Shown here piece by piece: positions 1 through 8,147 of a stretch of 64,000 bases of DNA (position 1 is its first letter; the number at the start of each line of letters is the position of its first letter). Under the pieces are notes generated by a model that was not told the origin of the DNA, did no database searches, and saw only the letters and a list, made by a program, of their open reading frames with translations. Both the position numbers and the translations under genes were made by a program. Source of the stretch: Streptomyces lincolnensis (GTDB taxonomy: Bacteria > Actinomycetota > Actinomycetes > Streptomycetales > Streptomycetaceae); contig NZ_CP016438.1 of NCBI RefSeq assembly GCF_001685355.1, positions 4,402,001 through 4,466,000 on the forward strand, written 5' to 3'.

Positions 1-1616
1 GCACCGGAGCCGGCGGCGTACGCCTTGATCTCCGCGCCGGCGGCCTGGGGGACGTGGACGGACGGGACGGTGTGGGCGTCGGCGACCTCCTCGTCGGCGG
101 CGCTGACGTTGTACAGCACCATGCCGACGCCGCCCGCGGCCTTGACCTGGGCGCTCTTGTCGAGGCGGGCGTTGCCGCCGCGCGCGCAGATCACCACGGC
201 ACCCTTGACCGCGGCCGGGTCGAGGGCATCGGGCTGGCACTGCCCGGCCAGGGTGGCGTCCACGCCGCTCCTGGCGGCCTTCGCCCCGTCGACGAGCGGG
301 GCGGACGGCACGCCCTGGGCGGCGATGCTCACCCCGTCGTAGGTCTTGCCGTCGCCGAGGGTGAGGGTCCCGCGGTAGCCGGTGTCGTGGGTGGAGGCGG
401 CCACGGTGGTCACCCACGGGACGCCGTTGGAGCCGGTGCCGGGGCCGCTGTTGCCCGAGGAGGCGGAGATGAAGACGCCGGCCTTGGCCGCGTTGAACAT
501 CGCCATGTACTCGGGGCGGTTGGCGGGCTCGTCGTTCGGGCCGCCGACCGAGTAGTTGATGACGTCCACGCCGTCGGCCACGGCCTTGTCGAAGGCGGCG
601 ACGATGTCGGAGGTGAAGCAGCCCTCGGTCCAGCACACCTTGTAGGCGGCGACACGGGCCGCCGGGGCCAGCCCGCGTATGGTCCCGGATATGCCGCTGT
701 CGGGCACGGTGGCCTTGACGCCGGCGGCGCCCGCCGCGGTGGTCGCGGTGTGGGTGCCGTGGCCCTCGGCGTCCATCGGGGACGCCCAGTCGTCCTCCGT
801 GGGCTTGGCCAGGCCCTTGTTGAAGTACTGGGCGCCGATCACCTTGTTGTTGCAGGTGACCAGGTGCGCGAGGTCCACACCCCGGTCGCAGGCGCCCTTC
901 CACTTCTTGGCGATGACCGCGGCGTCGGGGCGGGGCTCCGACAGGGGCTTCAGCGACGGGTTGCCGGTGGCGATGCCGGTGTCGATCACACCGAGGATCG
1001 TCCCCTCGCCCGCGCGCTTCTGGCCCCCGCGGATCTTGGAGTAGAGGCCGCCCTTCTCCTCCAGACCGAGGAACTTGGCGGTGTCGGCGGGCGCGAGGGC
1101 GCCGGCGGCGGCCGTCCCGGCCGCGGGTGCGGCGGCGGGCGTGGCCGTGGGGTGGCTGACCATGTTCTTGGCCACCGACAGGACGCCGGGCGTGCGGGAC
1201 AGCGCGGTCGCCTGGCCGGCCGTCAGGTCGGCGGAGAACCCGTTGAGCACGTACTGGTAGGTGTACAGCGGCTTGACGCCCCGCACCGCGTCCAGCACCT
1301 TCTCGCGCTCCCGCTTCAGGTGGCGGACGTACTCGCGTACGGCGCCCGTCGCGGTGTCGAGCCGCTCGCCCGGGCCGGGCGCGGTGCTGGACTCCGTGGC
1401 GACGGGCTCGTCGGCGAGCTGGACGACGTACAGGCCGTCGGTGAAAGCCGGCTGAGAGGTGGCGGCCTGCTGGGAGGTGCCGGCCGGCGCGTCCTGCGGC
1501 GCGGCCTGGACGGGTGTGCCGTAGGAGAGGACCAGGCCGCCGGCGAGGGCCGGGGCCAGGAGGGAAACAGTTCTGCGGCCGACGCGACGGCGGCGGCCGG
1601 GGTGTTGCTGGGACAA
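1..1616 (-). CDS. Secreted S8 (subtilisin-like) serine peptidase, 3' end cut by window edge
   Basis: An exported endopeptidase; 538 codons are visible. The start is TTG at 1616, preceded by a GGGGGAAGG ribosome binding site. A basic N-terminus (RRRRVGRR) leads into a hydrophobic signal segment ending near VQA. An inhibitor_I9-type propeptide follows (TDGLYVVQLADEPV to NGFSADLT). The peptidase domain has the catalytic Asp in GVIDTG (about residue 208) and the catalytic His in GHGTHTA (about 285). A PA-domain-like insert carries the visible C-terminus. The catalytic Ser (GTSMA motif) would lie beyond base 1. A broken paralogue sits just upstream at 1910-2167. Family assignment is firm; substrate is unknown. 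Confidence 0.93.
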   Translation of the reverse strand, partial: MSQQHPGRRRRVGRRTVSLLAPALAGGLVLSYGTPVQAAPQDAPAGTSQQAATSQPAFTDGLYVVQLADEPVATESSTAPGPGERLDTATGAVREYVRHLKREREKVLDAVRGVKPLYTYQYVLNGFSADLTAGQATALSRTPGVLSVAKNMVSHPTATPAAAPAAGTAAAGALAPADTAKFLGLEEKGGLYSKIRGGQKRAGEGTILGVIDTGIATGNPSLKPLSEPRPDAAVIAKKWKGACDRGVDLAHLVTCNNKVIGAQYFNKGLAKPTEDDWASPMDAEGHGTHTATTAAGAAGVKATVPDSGISGTIRGLAPAARVAAYKVCWTEGCFTSDIVAAFDKAVADGVDVINYSVGGPNDEPANRPEYMAMFNAAKAGVFISASSGNSGPGTGSNGVPWVTTVAASTHDTGYRGTLTLGDGKTYDGVSIAAQGVPSAPLVDGAKAARSGVDATLAGQCQPDALDPAAVKGAVVICARGGNARLDKSAQVKAAGGVGMVLYNVSAADEEVADAHTVPSVHVPQAAGAEIKAYAAGSG

Positions 1617-1737
1617 GTTGATGCCTTCCCCCGCGCGCGCCTGACGGAGGCGTGCGCACAAAGGTCGCAGTGAAGTGGTCGGGCCCCCGAGATCATCGCC
1701 ATCGTGTTATGCGTGAGGCTGGTGTGAAAAGAGCAAA

Positions 1738-1832
1738 GTCCTTGAAGGCTGCGTAACTTCACAGCAGATTCACGGTGTTCTTCGGGTCCGTTCCTCTACC
1801 GCCCAGTACGGACACCCGAGTTGTGAGGCACG
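1738..1832 (-). repeat. Protease leader copy A
   Basis: Untranslated leader of the protease gene. It aligns over about 95 bases with 2156-2255, sharing blocks such as AACTTCAC, TTCACGG, CCGTTCC, CTACCG and CCAGTACG. The two blocks look like paralogous upstream regions of a tandem protease pair. Confidence 0.6.
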
Positions 1833-1853
1833 TGACGCGAGGCACCCCATGAC

Positions 1854-1892
1854 GTGGGGGGCGGGTTCCCGGTTCCGGGTGCCCGCCCCCAC
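1854..1892 (-). terminator. GC-rich hairpin downstream of the protease remnant
   Basis: GTGGGGGGCGGG pairs with CCCGCCCCCAC with one bulged base, enclosing a short loop. It lies just past the stop codon of the 1910-2167 remnant on the minus strand and has no T-run, as is usual for Streptomyces terminators. Confidence 0.55.
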
Positions 1893-1909
1893 AGCTGTCC
1901 TGCCAGGAT

Positions 1910-2167
1910 CTACGGAGTGACGGTCAGCTCGGTCGTGCCGACGGTGTCCGTGCCGTTGCCGTAGTCGACCAGGCCGAGGTAGACGCTGCCGGTCGGCAGG
2001 TCACGCCAGGAGACGGTGACCTTCGCGGTGTCGCCCTGGGTCACCCGTTGCTCGGCCGGGGCCGCGGTGGCCTGCTGGTCCGGCTTGGAGTCCGGGCCGA
2101 TCAGCCAGGTGTGCAGGGTGTACTTCTGGCTCGTCGCGCCCTGCGGCAGGGCGAAAGTACTTGAGAG
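1910..2167 (-). pseudogene. 3' remnant of a second S8 peptidase gene
   Basis: An open frame of 85 codons ends at TAG 1912-1910, but an in-frame TAA stands at 2168-2170 and no start codon with a ribosome binding site is present. The translation (SWRDLPTGSVYLGLVDYG, then TELTVTP at the end) matches the C-terminal beta-sandwich domain typical of Streptomyces S8 peptidases. Sequence homologous to a protease leader (2156-2255) joins it directly, so the propeptide and catalytic domains appear to have been deleted. I infer a decayed tandem duplicate of the gene at 1-1616. Confidence 0.7.
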
Positions 2168-2255
2168 TTACGCAACTTCACGGGATGTTCACGGCAGCCT
2201 CCAGCCCCGTTCCCCTACCGACCAGTACGAACACCGTGGTTGTGAAGAAGTGGCA
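2156..2255 (-). repeat. Protease leader copy B, fused to the remnant
   Basis: Homologous to 1738-1832. Here the leader runs straight into the 3'-terminal protease fragment, marking the deletion junction at about 2150-2165. Confidence 0.6.
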
Positions 2256-2263
2256 GCGGGCGC

Positions 2264-3379
2264 TCAGGCCCTCGGATACCGCGCCAGCCACCCCGGCGAC
2301 GCTCCCGCGGGACCGTGCAGGGCGGGCCCCTGGGTCATCTCCATCGCGAAGTCGTCGGCGAGTTCCAGCAGGGTGGGCCGGCCCTCCAGTTCGGCCAGCC
2401 AGGCCGGGGGCAGGGCGGTCTCGCCGTGCAGGGCGCCGAGCAGCCCGCCGGTGAGGGCGGCGGTCGCGGCCGAGGGGCCGTCGTGGTTGACCGCGAGGCA
2501 CAGGCCCTGGCGGACGTCCTCCCCCACCAGGGCGCAGTACACGGCGGCCGACACCAGCCCGGCCGCCGTCCCGTCCCCGATGAGCTCCTCGACCCGGGCG
2601 GGCGTCGGTATGCCCTGCCGTACGGCGCCCAGGGCGTGCTGGAGTCCTTCGGAGACGGGCTCGTGTCCCGGCCGCGGGGCGAGCAGGGCGAGCGCCCGTT
2701 GCACGGCCCCGTCGAGGCTCTCACCGCAGGCCAGGGCGTGCACGATCACGGCGTACGCGCCCGCCGAGAGGTAGCCGACGGGGCCGCCGTGGGTCTGCGC
2801 GGCGCACTCCACGGCGAGCTGGACGACGAGTTGCGGCTCCCAGCCGACGAGCAGTCCGAAGGGCGCGGAGCGGGCGGCGGCCTCGGGGCCCGTCTCGCCG
2901 GGGTTCTTGGGTACGTCCAGCGTGCCCATGGTGTCGTCGCCGAGCCCGAGCAGCAGGGCGCGGGTCGGGTCGCGGCGGGCGTAGAGCCACTCCTCCCGGG
3001 CGAGCCAGCCGTCGTCCTTGCGGCGCTCGTCGGGCCCCCAGTCCCGCTGGGTGGCGGCCCATCTGCGGTACGCCCGGTGCAGATCGGTCGGCGGATGCCA
3101 GGCGCCGGTGTCTCTTCGCACCTGGGCGCGTATCAGCCCGTCCACGCTGAACAGGGTCAGCTGGGTCAGGTGCGAGACGGCTCCGCGCCGCCCGTACCCG
3201 CGCCCGAGGTCGAGCAGCCCCTCCGCGCCGTACTCCTCCCGGATCTCCGCCAGCCCCAGCCCGTCCACGGGCGAACCCAGCGCGTCCCCGACGGCCACCC
3301 CGAGCAGCGTCCCCCGCACCCGGCTACGAAAATCCTGCTGTTCGGCACGCCCCCACACGGCCCCGGCTGTCGCACCCAC
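2264..3379 (-). CDS. ADP-ribosylglycohydrolase-family protein with degenerate metal sites
   Basis: 371 residues if started at GTG 3379 (GGGGAGG five bases upstream); a TTG at 3382 is the alternative. The fold signature is clear: RGTLLGVAVGDALGSP near the N-terminus and a C-terminal NHDGPSAATAALTGGLLGA helix. DraG/ARH enzymes remove ADP-ribose using two Mg ions held by a T/S-D-D-T motif near residue 80 and a D-x-D motif near the C-terminus. Here these positions read SHLTQLTLF and NHDGPS, so most acidic ligands are missing. It may be a binding protein or an altered hydrolase rather than a classical enzyme. It is monocistronic on the minus strand. Confidence 0.85.
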   Translation of the reverse strand: MGATAGAVWGRAEQQDFRSRVRGTLLGVAVGDALGSPVDGLGLAEIREEYGAEGLLDLGRGYGRRGAVSHLTQLTLFSVDGLIRAQVRRDTGAWHPPTDLHRAYRRWAATQRDWGPDERRKDDGWLAREEWLYARRDPTRALLLGLGDDTMGTLDVPKNPGETGPEAAARSAPFGLLVGWEPQLVVQLAVECAAQTHGGPVGYLSAGAYAVIVHALACGESLDGAVQRALALLAPRPGHEPVSEGLQHALGAVRQGIPTPARVEELIGDGTAAGLVSAAVYCALVGEDVRQGLCLAVNHDGPSAATAALTGGLLGALHGETALPPAWLAELEGRPTLLELADDFAMEMTQGPALHGPAGASPGWLARYPRA

Positions 3380-3486
3380 CAAGACCTCCCCTGTGGCACC
3401 GCCCGTTTGTACGACAGGTCAGCACTGTAATCGAACGGGGACGGTGTGTTCAGGGTGGCGGGGGAAGGTGCCACTGGCATGGGCCG

Positions 3487-6400
3487 TCAGGGCCGGGGAA
3501 TCCCCGGGCCCGGTGGGTCCGCGTACCGTGCCCGCACGGCCTCGGCGGCCGCCGTGACCTCCGTCAGGAGCGGGGTGACGCGGTCGTGGTCGACGTCGGG
3601 GCTGTTCAGGAGGTCGGTGAGGATGGCGGCGAGGTTGGCCAGCGGCATCCAGCCGGGTTCCAGGGCGAGGAGGTCCGCGAGGCCCCGGTCCGCCTCGGTC
3701 CGGTCGTCGAGGGCGCAGCCCAGGAAGCACCGCCCCTGCGCGCGTTCCGGCGCGTCCAGTTCGTCGTCCTCGCGCACGAGCGCGGCCAGCTCCCGCCACA
3801 GCGGTCGCGCGGCCCGCAGGCCCTCGGACCGGCTCACCGTCACGGCCAGCTCGAAGGTGCCGACCACGGGCTCCGTCTCCCGCAGCCGCTCGGCGAGGGG
3901 CCGCGCCTCGTCCCAGCGGCCGGCCCGCCGGTGCAGTTCGACGCGCAGGTCGTCCGAGTCCCCGGAGTCGTCCGCGCCGGCCAGCCGCGCCTCCGCCTCC
4001 TCCCGGCGGCCGCACAGGATCAGCAGTTCTACGGCCTTGCGGCGCGCCCAGTCCGTCTCCGTCCCCAGCTCCACGCACCGGTCCAGGTCGGCGAGCGCCT
4101 GCTCGGTGCGGCCGGTCGCGAGGCCGACCCGGGCTCGCGAGGCGTGGGCCGGGCCGTGGTCGGGGTTCAGTGCCAGGGCGCCGTCCAGGTACCGGAGCGC
4201 CTCCGGGTGGTCCTTCGCGACGCGGCGCGCACCGCCGAGTTCGAACAGGGCGTCGGAGTCGTCCGGACCGAGGTCGAAGATCCCGCGGAGGACGTCGGCC
4301 GCCTCCCGGTACCGGCCGGCGTGCAGGAGTTCCACGCCCCGCTCATGGCGGATCCATTCGGCGTCCGGATCGGCCTCGACGGCCCGTGCGAGGTCGTCGA
4401 ACATGCCCTCCCGGTCCCCCAGTTGCTTCCTCACCCGGGACCGCATCACCAGCGCCCAGCCGTAGCGGGGCCGCAGTTCCACGGCGCGGTCGAGGTCGGG
4501 CAACGCCTCCTCGTCCCGGCCCAGTTCGTGCAGGGACGCGCCCCGGCTCGCCAGGGCGGAGGCGTGGCCGGGGTCGAGGGCGACCGCCCGGCCGAGTTCC
4601 GTGACGGCGTCCTCGAAGCGGCCGGCGAGCCGGTAGGAGTCACCCCGTTCCGAGGCGATCCAGGACGCGTCGGGATCACGGGCGACGGCCCGGTCGAAGT
4701 CGGCGAAGGCCGCGTCCAGTTCGCCCCGGGACCGGAGCAGACGGGCCCGCCGCACCAGCGTCCACAGGTCCTCCCCGTCGATGCCCAGGGAGCGGTTGAA
4801 GTCGGCCAGCGCCTCGTCGTACCGCCCGAGCGTGTGCCGGCACACGGCCCGCCCGGTCAGCGAGCGGGTGTCCGTCGGGTCGAGTGCGATCGCGCGGCCG
4901 AAGTCGGTGACGGCCTCCTCGAAACGGCTCGCCAGCCGGAGGGTCTCCGCGCGCTCGGCGATGATCCACCCGGTGTCGGGGGCGAGTTCGTCCGCGCGGT
5001 CCAGGGCGGCGAGGGCGGCCGGGAGGTCGTCCGCGAGTTGCAGGGTCAGACCGCGGCCGTAGTGGGCGAGGGCCAGCTCCGGCGCGAGGTCGATCGCCCG
5101 GTCGTACTCCTCCAGCGCCCGTGCGTACTCCTGGCCGCGGCGCAGTTCCCGGCCGCGCAGGGCATGGGCCTCCGCCCGGCCGTGCGGATCGAGCCCGGGC
5201 CGGGCGAGGAGCAGGTCCATGGCCCGGGCCACCCCGCTGTCCCCCACGGCCCCGGCCGCCTCACTGTCCTCGTCGGCGAGGGCCTCGCCCAGGTCCCGGC
5301 CCCACTCCCGCAGCCCCGCATGGTCGGTGGCCTCCCCCGCGTCCTCCAGCATCCGCGCCCAGCGGCGGCCGACGACGTCGTCCGTGCGGCAGGCCGCGAC
5401 CAGGGTCCGCAAGGCCTCGCCGAGCGCCGCGGGCGGACGGGCGCAGAGCAGGTGGTGGGTCTCCTCCAGGAGGAGGTCACGCCATTCCTCGTCCTCCCAC
5501 AGGTTCTCGGTCTCCCGCCCGGCCCCGGTCTCGGCCCGCCACTCGGCGAACGCCTCCGCCAGCCGCCGGTGCCGCCGCGCCCACTCGCGCGGGGAACGGC
5601 GGCGCTCCAGGCGCAGCATCTGTGCCCGTACGACGTCGTGGTACCGCACCCGGCCACCGCGCTCGCCGACGAACGGCAGGGCGGTCAACCACTCGTAGAG
5701 CACGTCGAGTTCGTCGTCGGAGCGGTCGACCAGGACCCGGAAGACGTCGGCGTCCAGCCATCGCGGGAGGGCGCAGATCCGGGCGGTCTCGCGGCGGTCC
5801 TCCGGTTCGCGGCGCAGGAAGAGGCCCACGGCGGTAGTGCTCGGGTCCCGCAGGTTCTCCGGGTCGCCGGGGCGGTTCTGCGCGAGCGTCGACACCAGGA
5901 CGGGCAGGCCGCCCGTCAGGCGCAGCGCCTCCTCGACGACCGGTTCGGCCGCCACTCCGCGCGCGGCGAGCAGGGTGCGCGTCTCGGCCTCGGTGAACGG
6001 GGCGAGCGGCAGCTCCTCGACGGCGTCCAGACCGCTCCAGCGGGTGGCGTCCAGGGGGCGCTGCCCGGCGGTGACCACGACGACGGTGGCGGGCAGCCCG
6101 CCGTCGCCCCGGTGCCGGGTGAGCGTCTCGTGCAGCCACGGGTCGAGATACGGCCCGGTCCGCTCGTAGGTGTCGAGGAACAGGACGATCCAGCCGGCCG
6201 CGGCGGCGGCCGTGCGCAGGCCGGCGAGCAGGACCGGGGTGAGCACCTTCTCCGGGGTCAGGACGAGGTCGATGTCGTCCTGGTTGCGGAAGCGGGCGGC
6301 GAGTGAGGCGCGTACGCGGTCGGTGCCCTGGGCGAGCCGGTCGGCGGGCAGGGCCCTGGTGAGGAGGGAGACTCCGGGCAGGGCGGCCTCCAGGGCGCCC

Positions 6401-6840
6401 ATGCCCAGTTCCACCGCGACCGTGCTGCCGGCCGACGCCGGTTCCGGTTCCGGGCCGAGCGCTGCGAGCGCCGCTGCCTCCGCCTCGTGCCGGCGCTCGT
6501 GGTAGGTGGCCAGCCGCCGCTCCAGGTCCTTCAGCCGGCGTCCCTGGTCGGCGAACTGGCGGCACATCTCCGACAGGGCCTCCGGGACGCTTCCGGCGCT
6601 CTCGTCGACATAGGCCGTCAACGCGCCGCGTTCACGGGCCAGTTGCTCCAGTTCCTGGACGAGGAAGGTCTTGCCGACGCCGGCGGTGCCGTGCACATGG
6701 AAGCGGAAGCGCCGGCGGGCGTCTCCGGGCGGGAGGTCGAAGTTCCGCAGGAACGCGGCCCGTTCGGCGTCCCGGCCGACGAATCCGGTCCGGGTGTGCC
6801 GCTGGATCAGCTCCTGCCACGAGGGCTGTGCCTGTGCCAT
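3487..6840 (-). CDS. STAND-type ATPase with tetratricopeptide repeats
   Basis: 1,117 residues from ATG 6840; a longer frame to 6972 has no supporting start. An N-terminal segment (FVGRDAERAAFL) precedes a P-loop NTPase with Walker A HGTAGVGKT at about residue 50 and Walker B IVLFLDTYER near 225. A winged-helix-like region with YHDVVRAQMLRLERR follows. From about residue 560 to 1,000 there are successive TPR units (ALEEYDRAIDLAPELALAHY and similar). This architecture is used for signal-responsive oligomerising switches. No effector domain is visible, so the input and output are unknown. It is divergent from the DUF2165 gene. Confidence 0.85.
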   Translation of the reverse strand: MAQAQPSWQELIQRHTRTGFVGRDAERAAFLRNFDLPPGDARRRFRFHVHGTAGVGKTFLVQELEQLARERGALTAYVDESAGSVPEALSEMCRQFADQGRRLKDLERRLATYHERRHEAEAAALAALGPEPEPASAGSTVAVELGMGALEAALPGVSLLTRALPADRLAQGTDRVRASLAARFRNQDDIDLVLTPEKVLTPVLLAGLRTAAAAAGWIVLFLDTYERTGPYLDPWLHETLTRHRGDGGLPATVVVVTAGQRPLDATRWSGLDAVEELPLAPFTEAETRTLLAARGVAAEPVVEEALRLTGGLPVLVSTLAQNRPGDPENLRDPSTTAVGLFLRREPEDRRETARICALPRWLDADVFRVLVDRSDDELDVLYEWLTALPFVGERGGRVRYHDVVRAQMLRLERRRSPREWARRHRRLAEAFAEWRAETGAGRETENLWEDEEWRDLLLEETHHLLCARPPAALGEALRTLVAACRTDDVVGRRWARMLEDAGEATDHAGLREWGRDLGEALADEDSEAAGAVGDSGVARAMDLLLARPGLDPHGRAEAHALRGRELRRGQEYARALEEYDRAIDLAPELALAHYGRGLTLQLADDLPAALAALDRADELAPDTGWIIAERAETLRLASRFEEAVTDFGRAIALDPTDTRSLTGRAVCRHTLGRYDEALADFNRSLGIDGEDLWTLVRRARLLRSRGELDAAFADFDRAVARDPDASWIASERGDSYRLAGRFEDAVTELGRAVALDPGHASALASRGASLHELGRDEEALPDLDRAVELRPRYGWALVMRSRVRKQLGDREGMFDDLARAVEADPDAEWIRHERGVELLHAGRYREAADVLRGIFDLGPDDSDALFELGGARRVAKDHPEALRYLDGALALNPDHGPAHASRARVGLATGRTEQALADLDRCVELGTETDWARRKAVELLILCGRREEAEARLAGADDSGDSDDLRVELHRRAGRWDEARPLAERLRETEPVVGTFELAVTVSRSEGLRAARPLWRELAALVREDDELDAPERAQGRCFLGCALDDRTEADRGLADLLALEPGWMPLANLAAILTDLLNSPDVDHDRVTPLLTEVTAAAEAVRARYADPPGPGIPRP

Positions 6841-6932
6841 CCGCGTGTCACCCCGTCCCTCGTTCCGCGGTCTTACGGGCATTCTGGCCCAATGGTTCCG
6901 TGACACGGCCGCCACCGGTGAAAATGATCGAC

Positions 6933-7442
6933 ATGTCCACGACCCCACGCACCCCCCGCACCGCGCTCGCACTCAGCGCGACCCTTCTGACCGCCACCGT
7001 CGCCCTCTACATGGTGCTCGTCGCCTTCGGGAACATCACCGACTTCGGCACCAACCAGCAGTTCGTGCAGCACGTACTCGCCATGGACACCACGTTCAAG
7101 GACGAGGATCTGATGTGGAGAGCCGTCACCAGCAAGGGACTTCAGGACGCGGCCTACGTCGCCATCATCGTGTGGGAGACGATCGCCGCGCTCGTCCTGG
7201 TCTTCGGCACCTGGCTCTGGTTCCGGGGCGACGACCGCGCCCGCCGTTTCTCGACGTACGGCCTGCTCATGGTGATGCTGCTGTTCGGTGCCGGGTTCAT
7301 CGGGATCGGCGGCGAGTGGTTCGCGATGTGGCAGTCGGGCGACTGGAACGGGCTGGAGGCGGCGACGCGGGCGTTCCTGTTCAGCGGTGTGGTGCTGCTG
7401 GTGGTGAACCTGCCGTCCGCCGGGGAGCGGAAGGCTAGCTGA
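6933..7442 (+). CDS. DUF2165-family integral membrane protein
   Basis: 169 residues from ATG 6933 (GGTGAA about ten bases upstream); ATG 6924 is an alternative. The sequence has the hallmark block LVAFGNITDFGTN followed by QFVQHVLAMDTTF, and four hydrophobic segments (about 10-30, 70-90, 100-120, 140-160). DUF2165 proteins are small membrane proteins of unknown function. The gene overlaps the convergent downstream gene by eight bases at the stop codons. Confidence 0.85.
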   Translation: MSTTPRTPRTALALSATLLTATVALYMVLVAFGNITDFGTNQQFVQHVLAMDTTFKDEDLMWRAVTSKGLQDAAYVAIIVWETIAALVLVFGTWLWFRGDDRARRFSTYGLLMVMLLFGAGFIGIGGEWFAMWQSGDWNGLEAATRAFLFSGVVLLVVNLPSAGERKAS

Positions 7443-8001
7443 CCACCACGACCGTGGTGCCCGTCTCCCCGAAGGTCCACAGTGCGGAGCCGTCGTCCTT
7501 GCCCATGCGGATGCCGCTGGTCTGTTTTCCGGCGGCGACCGCGGGGGGCGAGGCGCCGTCCACGGCGTTGGAGAACGCGATCGACAGGCCGGACTTGGCG
7601 GCGAAGTACAGGATGTTCTCGATCTGTACGCCGTCGGAGCCGGTGGTGGCCTCGGTGCGCTGCGAGATGGTGTAACTGCCCGGGTCCGGGCTCACCGTGC
7701 CCGGCCACACCGTGAAGGAGCGGCGGGCGGCGTCGCTCGCGTCGACCAGCCACACCCGCTTCTGGCCCAGGGAGTACACGACGCGCCGCCCGGTGCCGGA
7801 GTCGTCCGGCACCGCGGCGGGCGCCGCGGACTTCGTGGGCTTCGGTGTCGCCTCCGCCGAGGCCGGGGCGCTCGGCCGGGCGGCCGTGGGGTGCGGGCCC
7901 TTGTCGGCCTGTACGGCCAGGACGACGACCGCAGCGACCGCGCCCGCCGTCAGACCGGTCACCCAGACCCACGAGGGAAGCCGTCGGGCAGGCACGGGCA
8001 C
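7435..8001 (-). CDS. Membrane-anchored protein with an L,D-transpeptidase-like fold lacking the catalytic Cys
   Basis: 188 residues from GTG 8001 (GAGGAG just upstream). One N-terminal transmembrane helix (WVWVTGLTAGAVAAVVVLAV) is followed by a Pro/Ala/Thr linker and a beta-rich domain beginning RRVVYSLGQKRVWLVD. The C-terminal stretch SGIRMGKDDGSALWTF then TTVVVV resembles the YkuD block S-H-G-C-I-R-L, but the His, Gly and Cys are replaced (QTSGIRM). I infer a non-catalytic YkuD relative in the cell envelope. Alternative: an unrelated secreted beta domain. Confidence 0.6.
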   Translation of the reverse strand: MPVPARRLPSWVWVTGLTAGAVAAVVVLAVQADKGPHPTAARPSAPASAEATPKPTKSAAPAAVPDDSGTGRRVVYSLGQKRVWLVDASDAARRSFTVWPGTVSPDPGSYTISQRTEATTGSDGVQIENILYFAAKSGLSIAFSNAVDGASPPAVAAGKQTSGIRMGKDDGSALWTFGETGTTVVVVS

Positions 8002-8147
8002 GCATCTCCTCAGCTACGGGGCCCCTCCCACGAGGGGGTCTGATCATCGTACTGGGCCGGGAGGTGCGTACGGATCGCGGCGAGAGGGGCGGAAGCGGCG
8101 GCAAGGGCCGCTCCCTACGCCTCTGCCTACGTCCGTCCCGTGACCGC

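Noticed and set aside
54..1673. Long plus-strand open frame of 539 codons
   Set aside because: Antisense shadow of the S8 peptidase: low-complexity Gly/Val/Arg composition and no motifs, whereas the minus strand encodes clear Asp and His active-site motifs.
3586..6306. 906-codon plus-strand frame opposite the STAND/TPR gene
   Set aside because: Shadow caused by GC-rich third positions; composition is Gly/Pro/Val-rich and no domain is visible.
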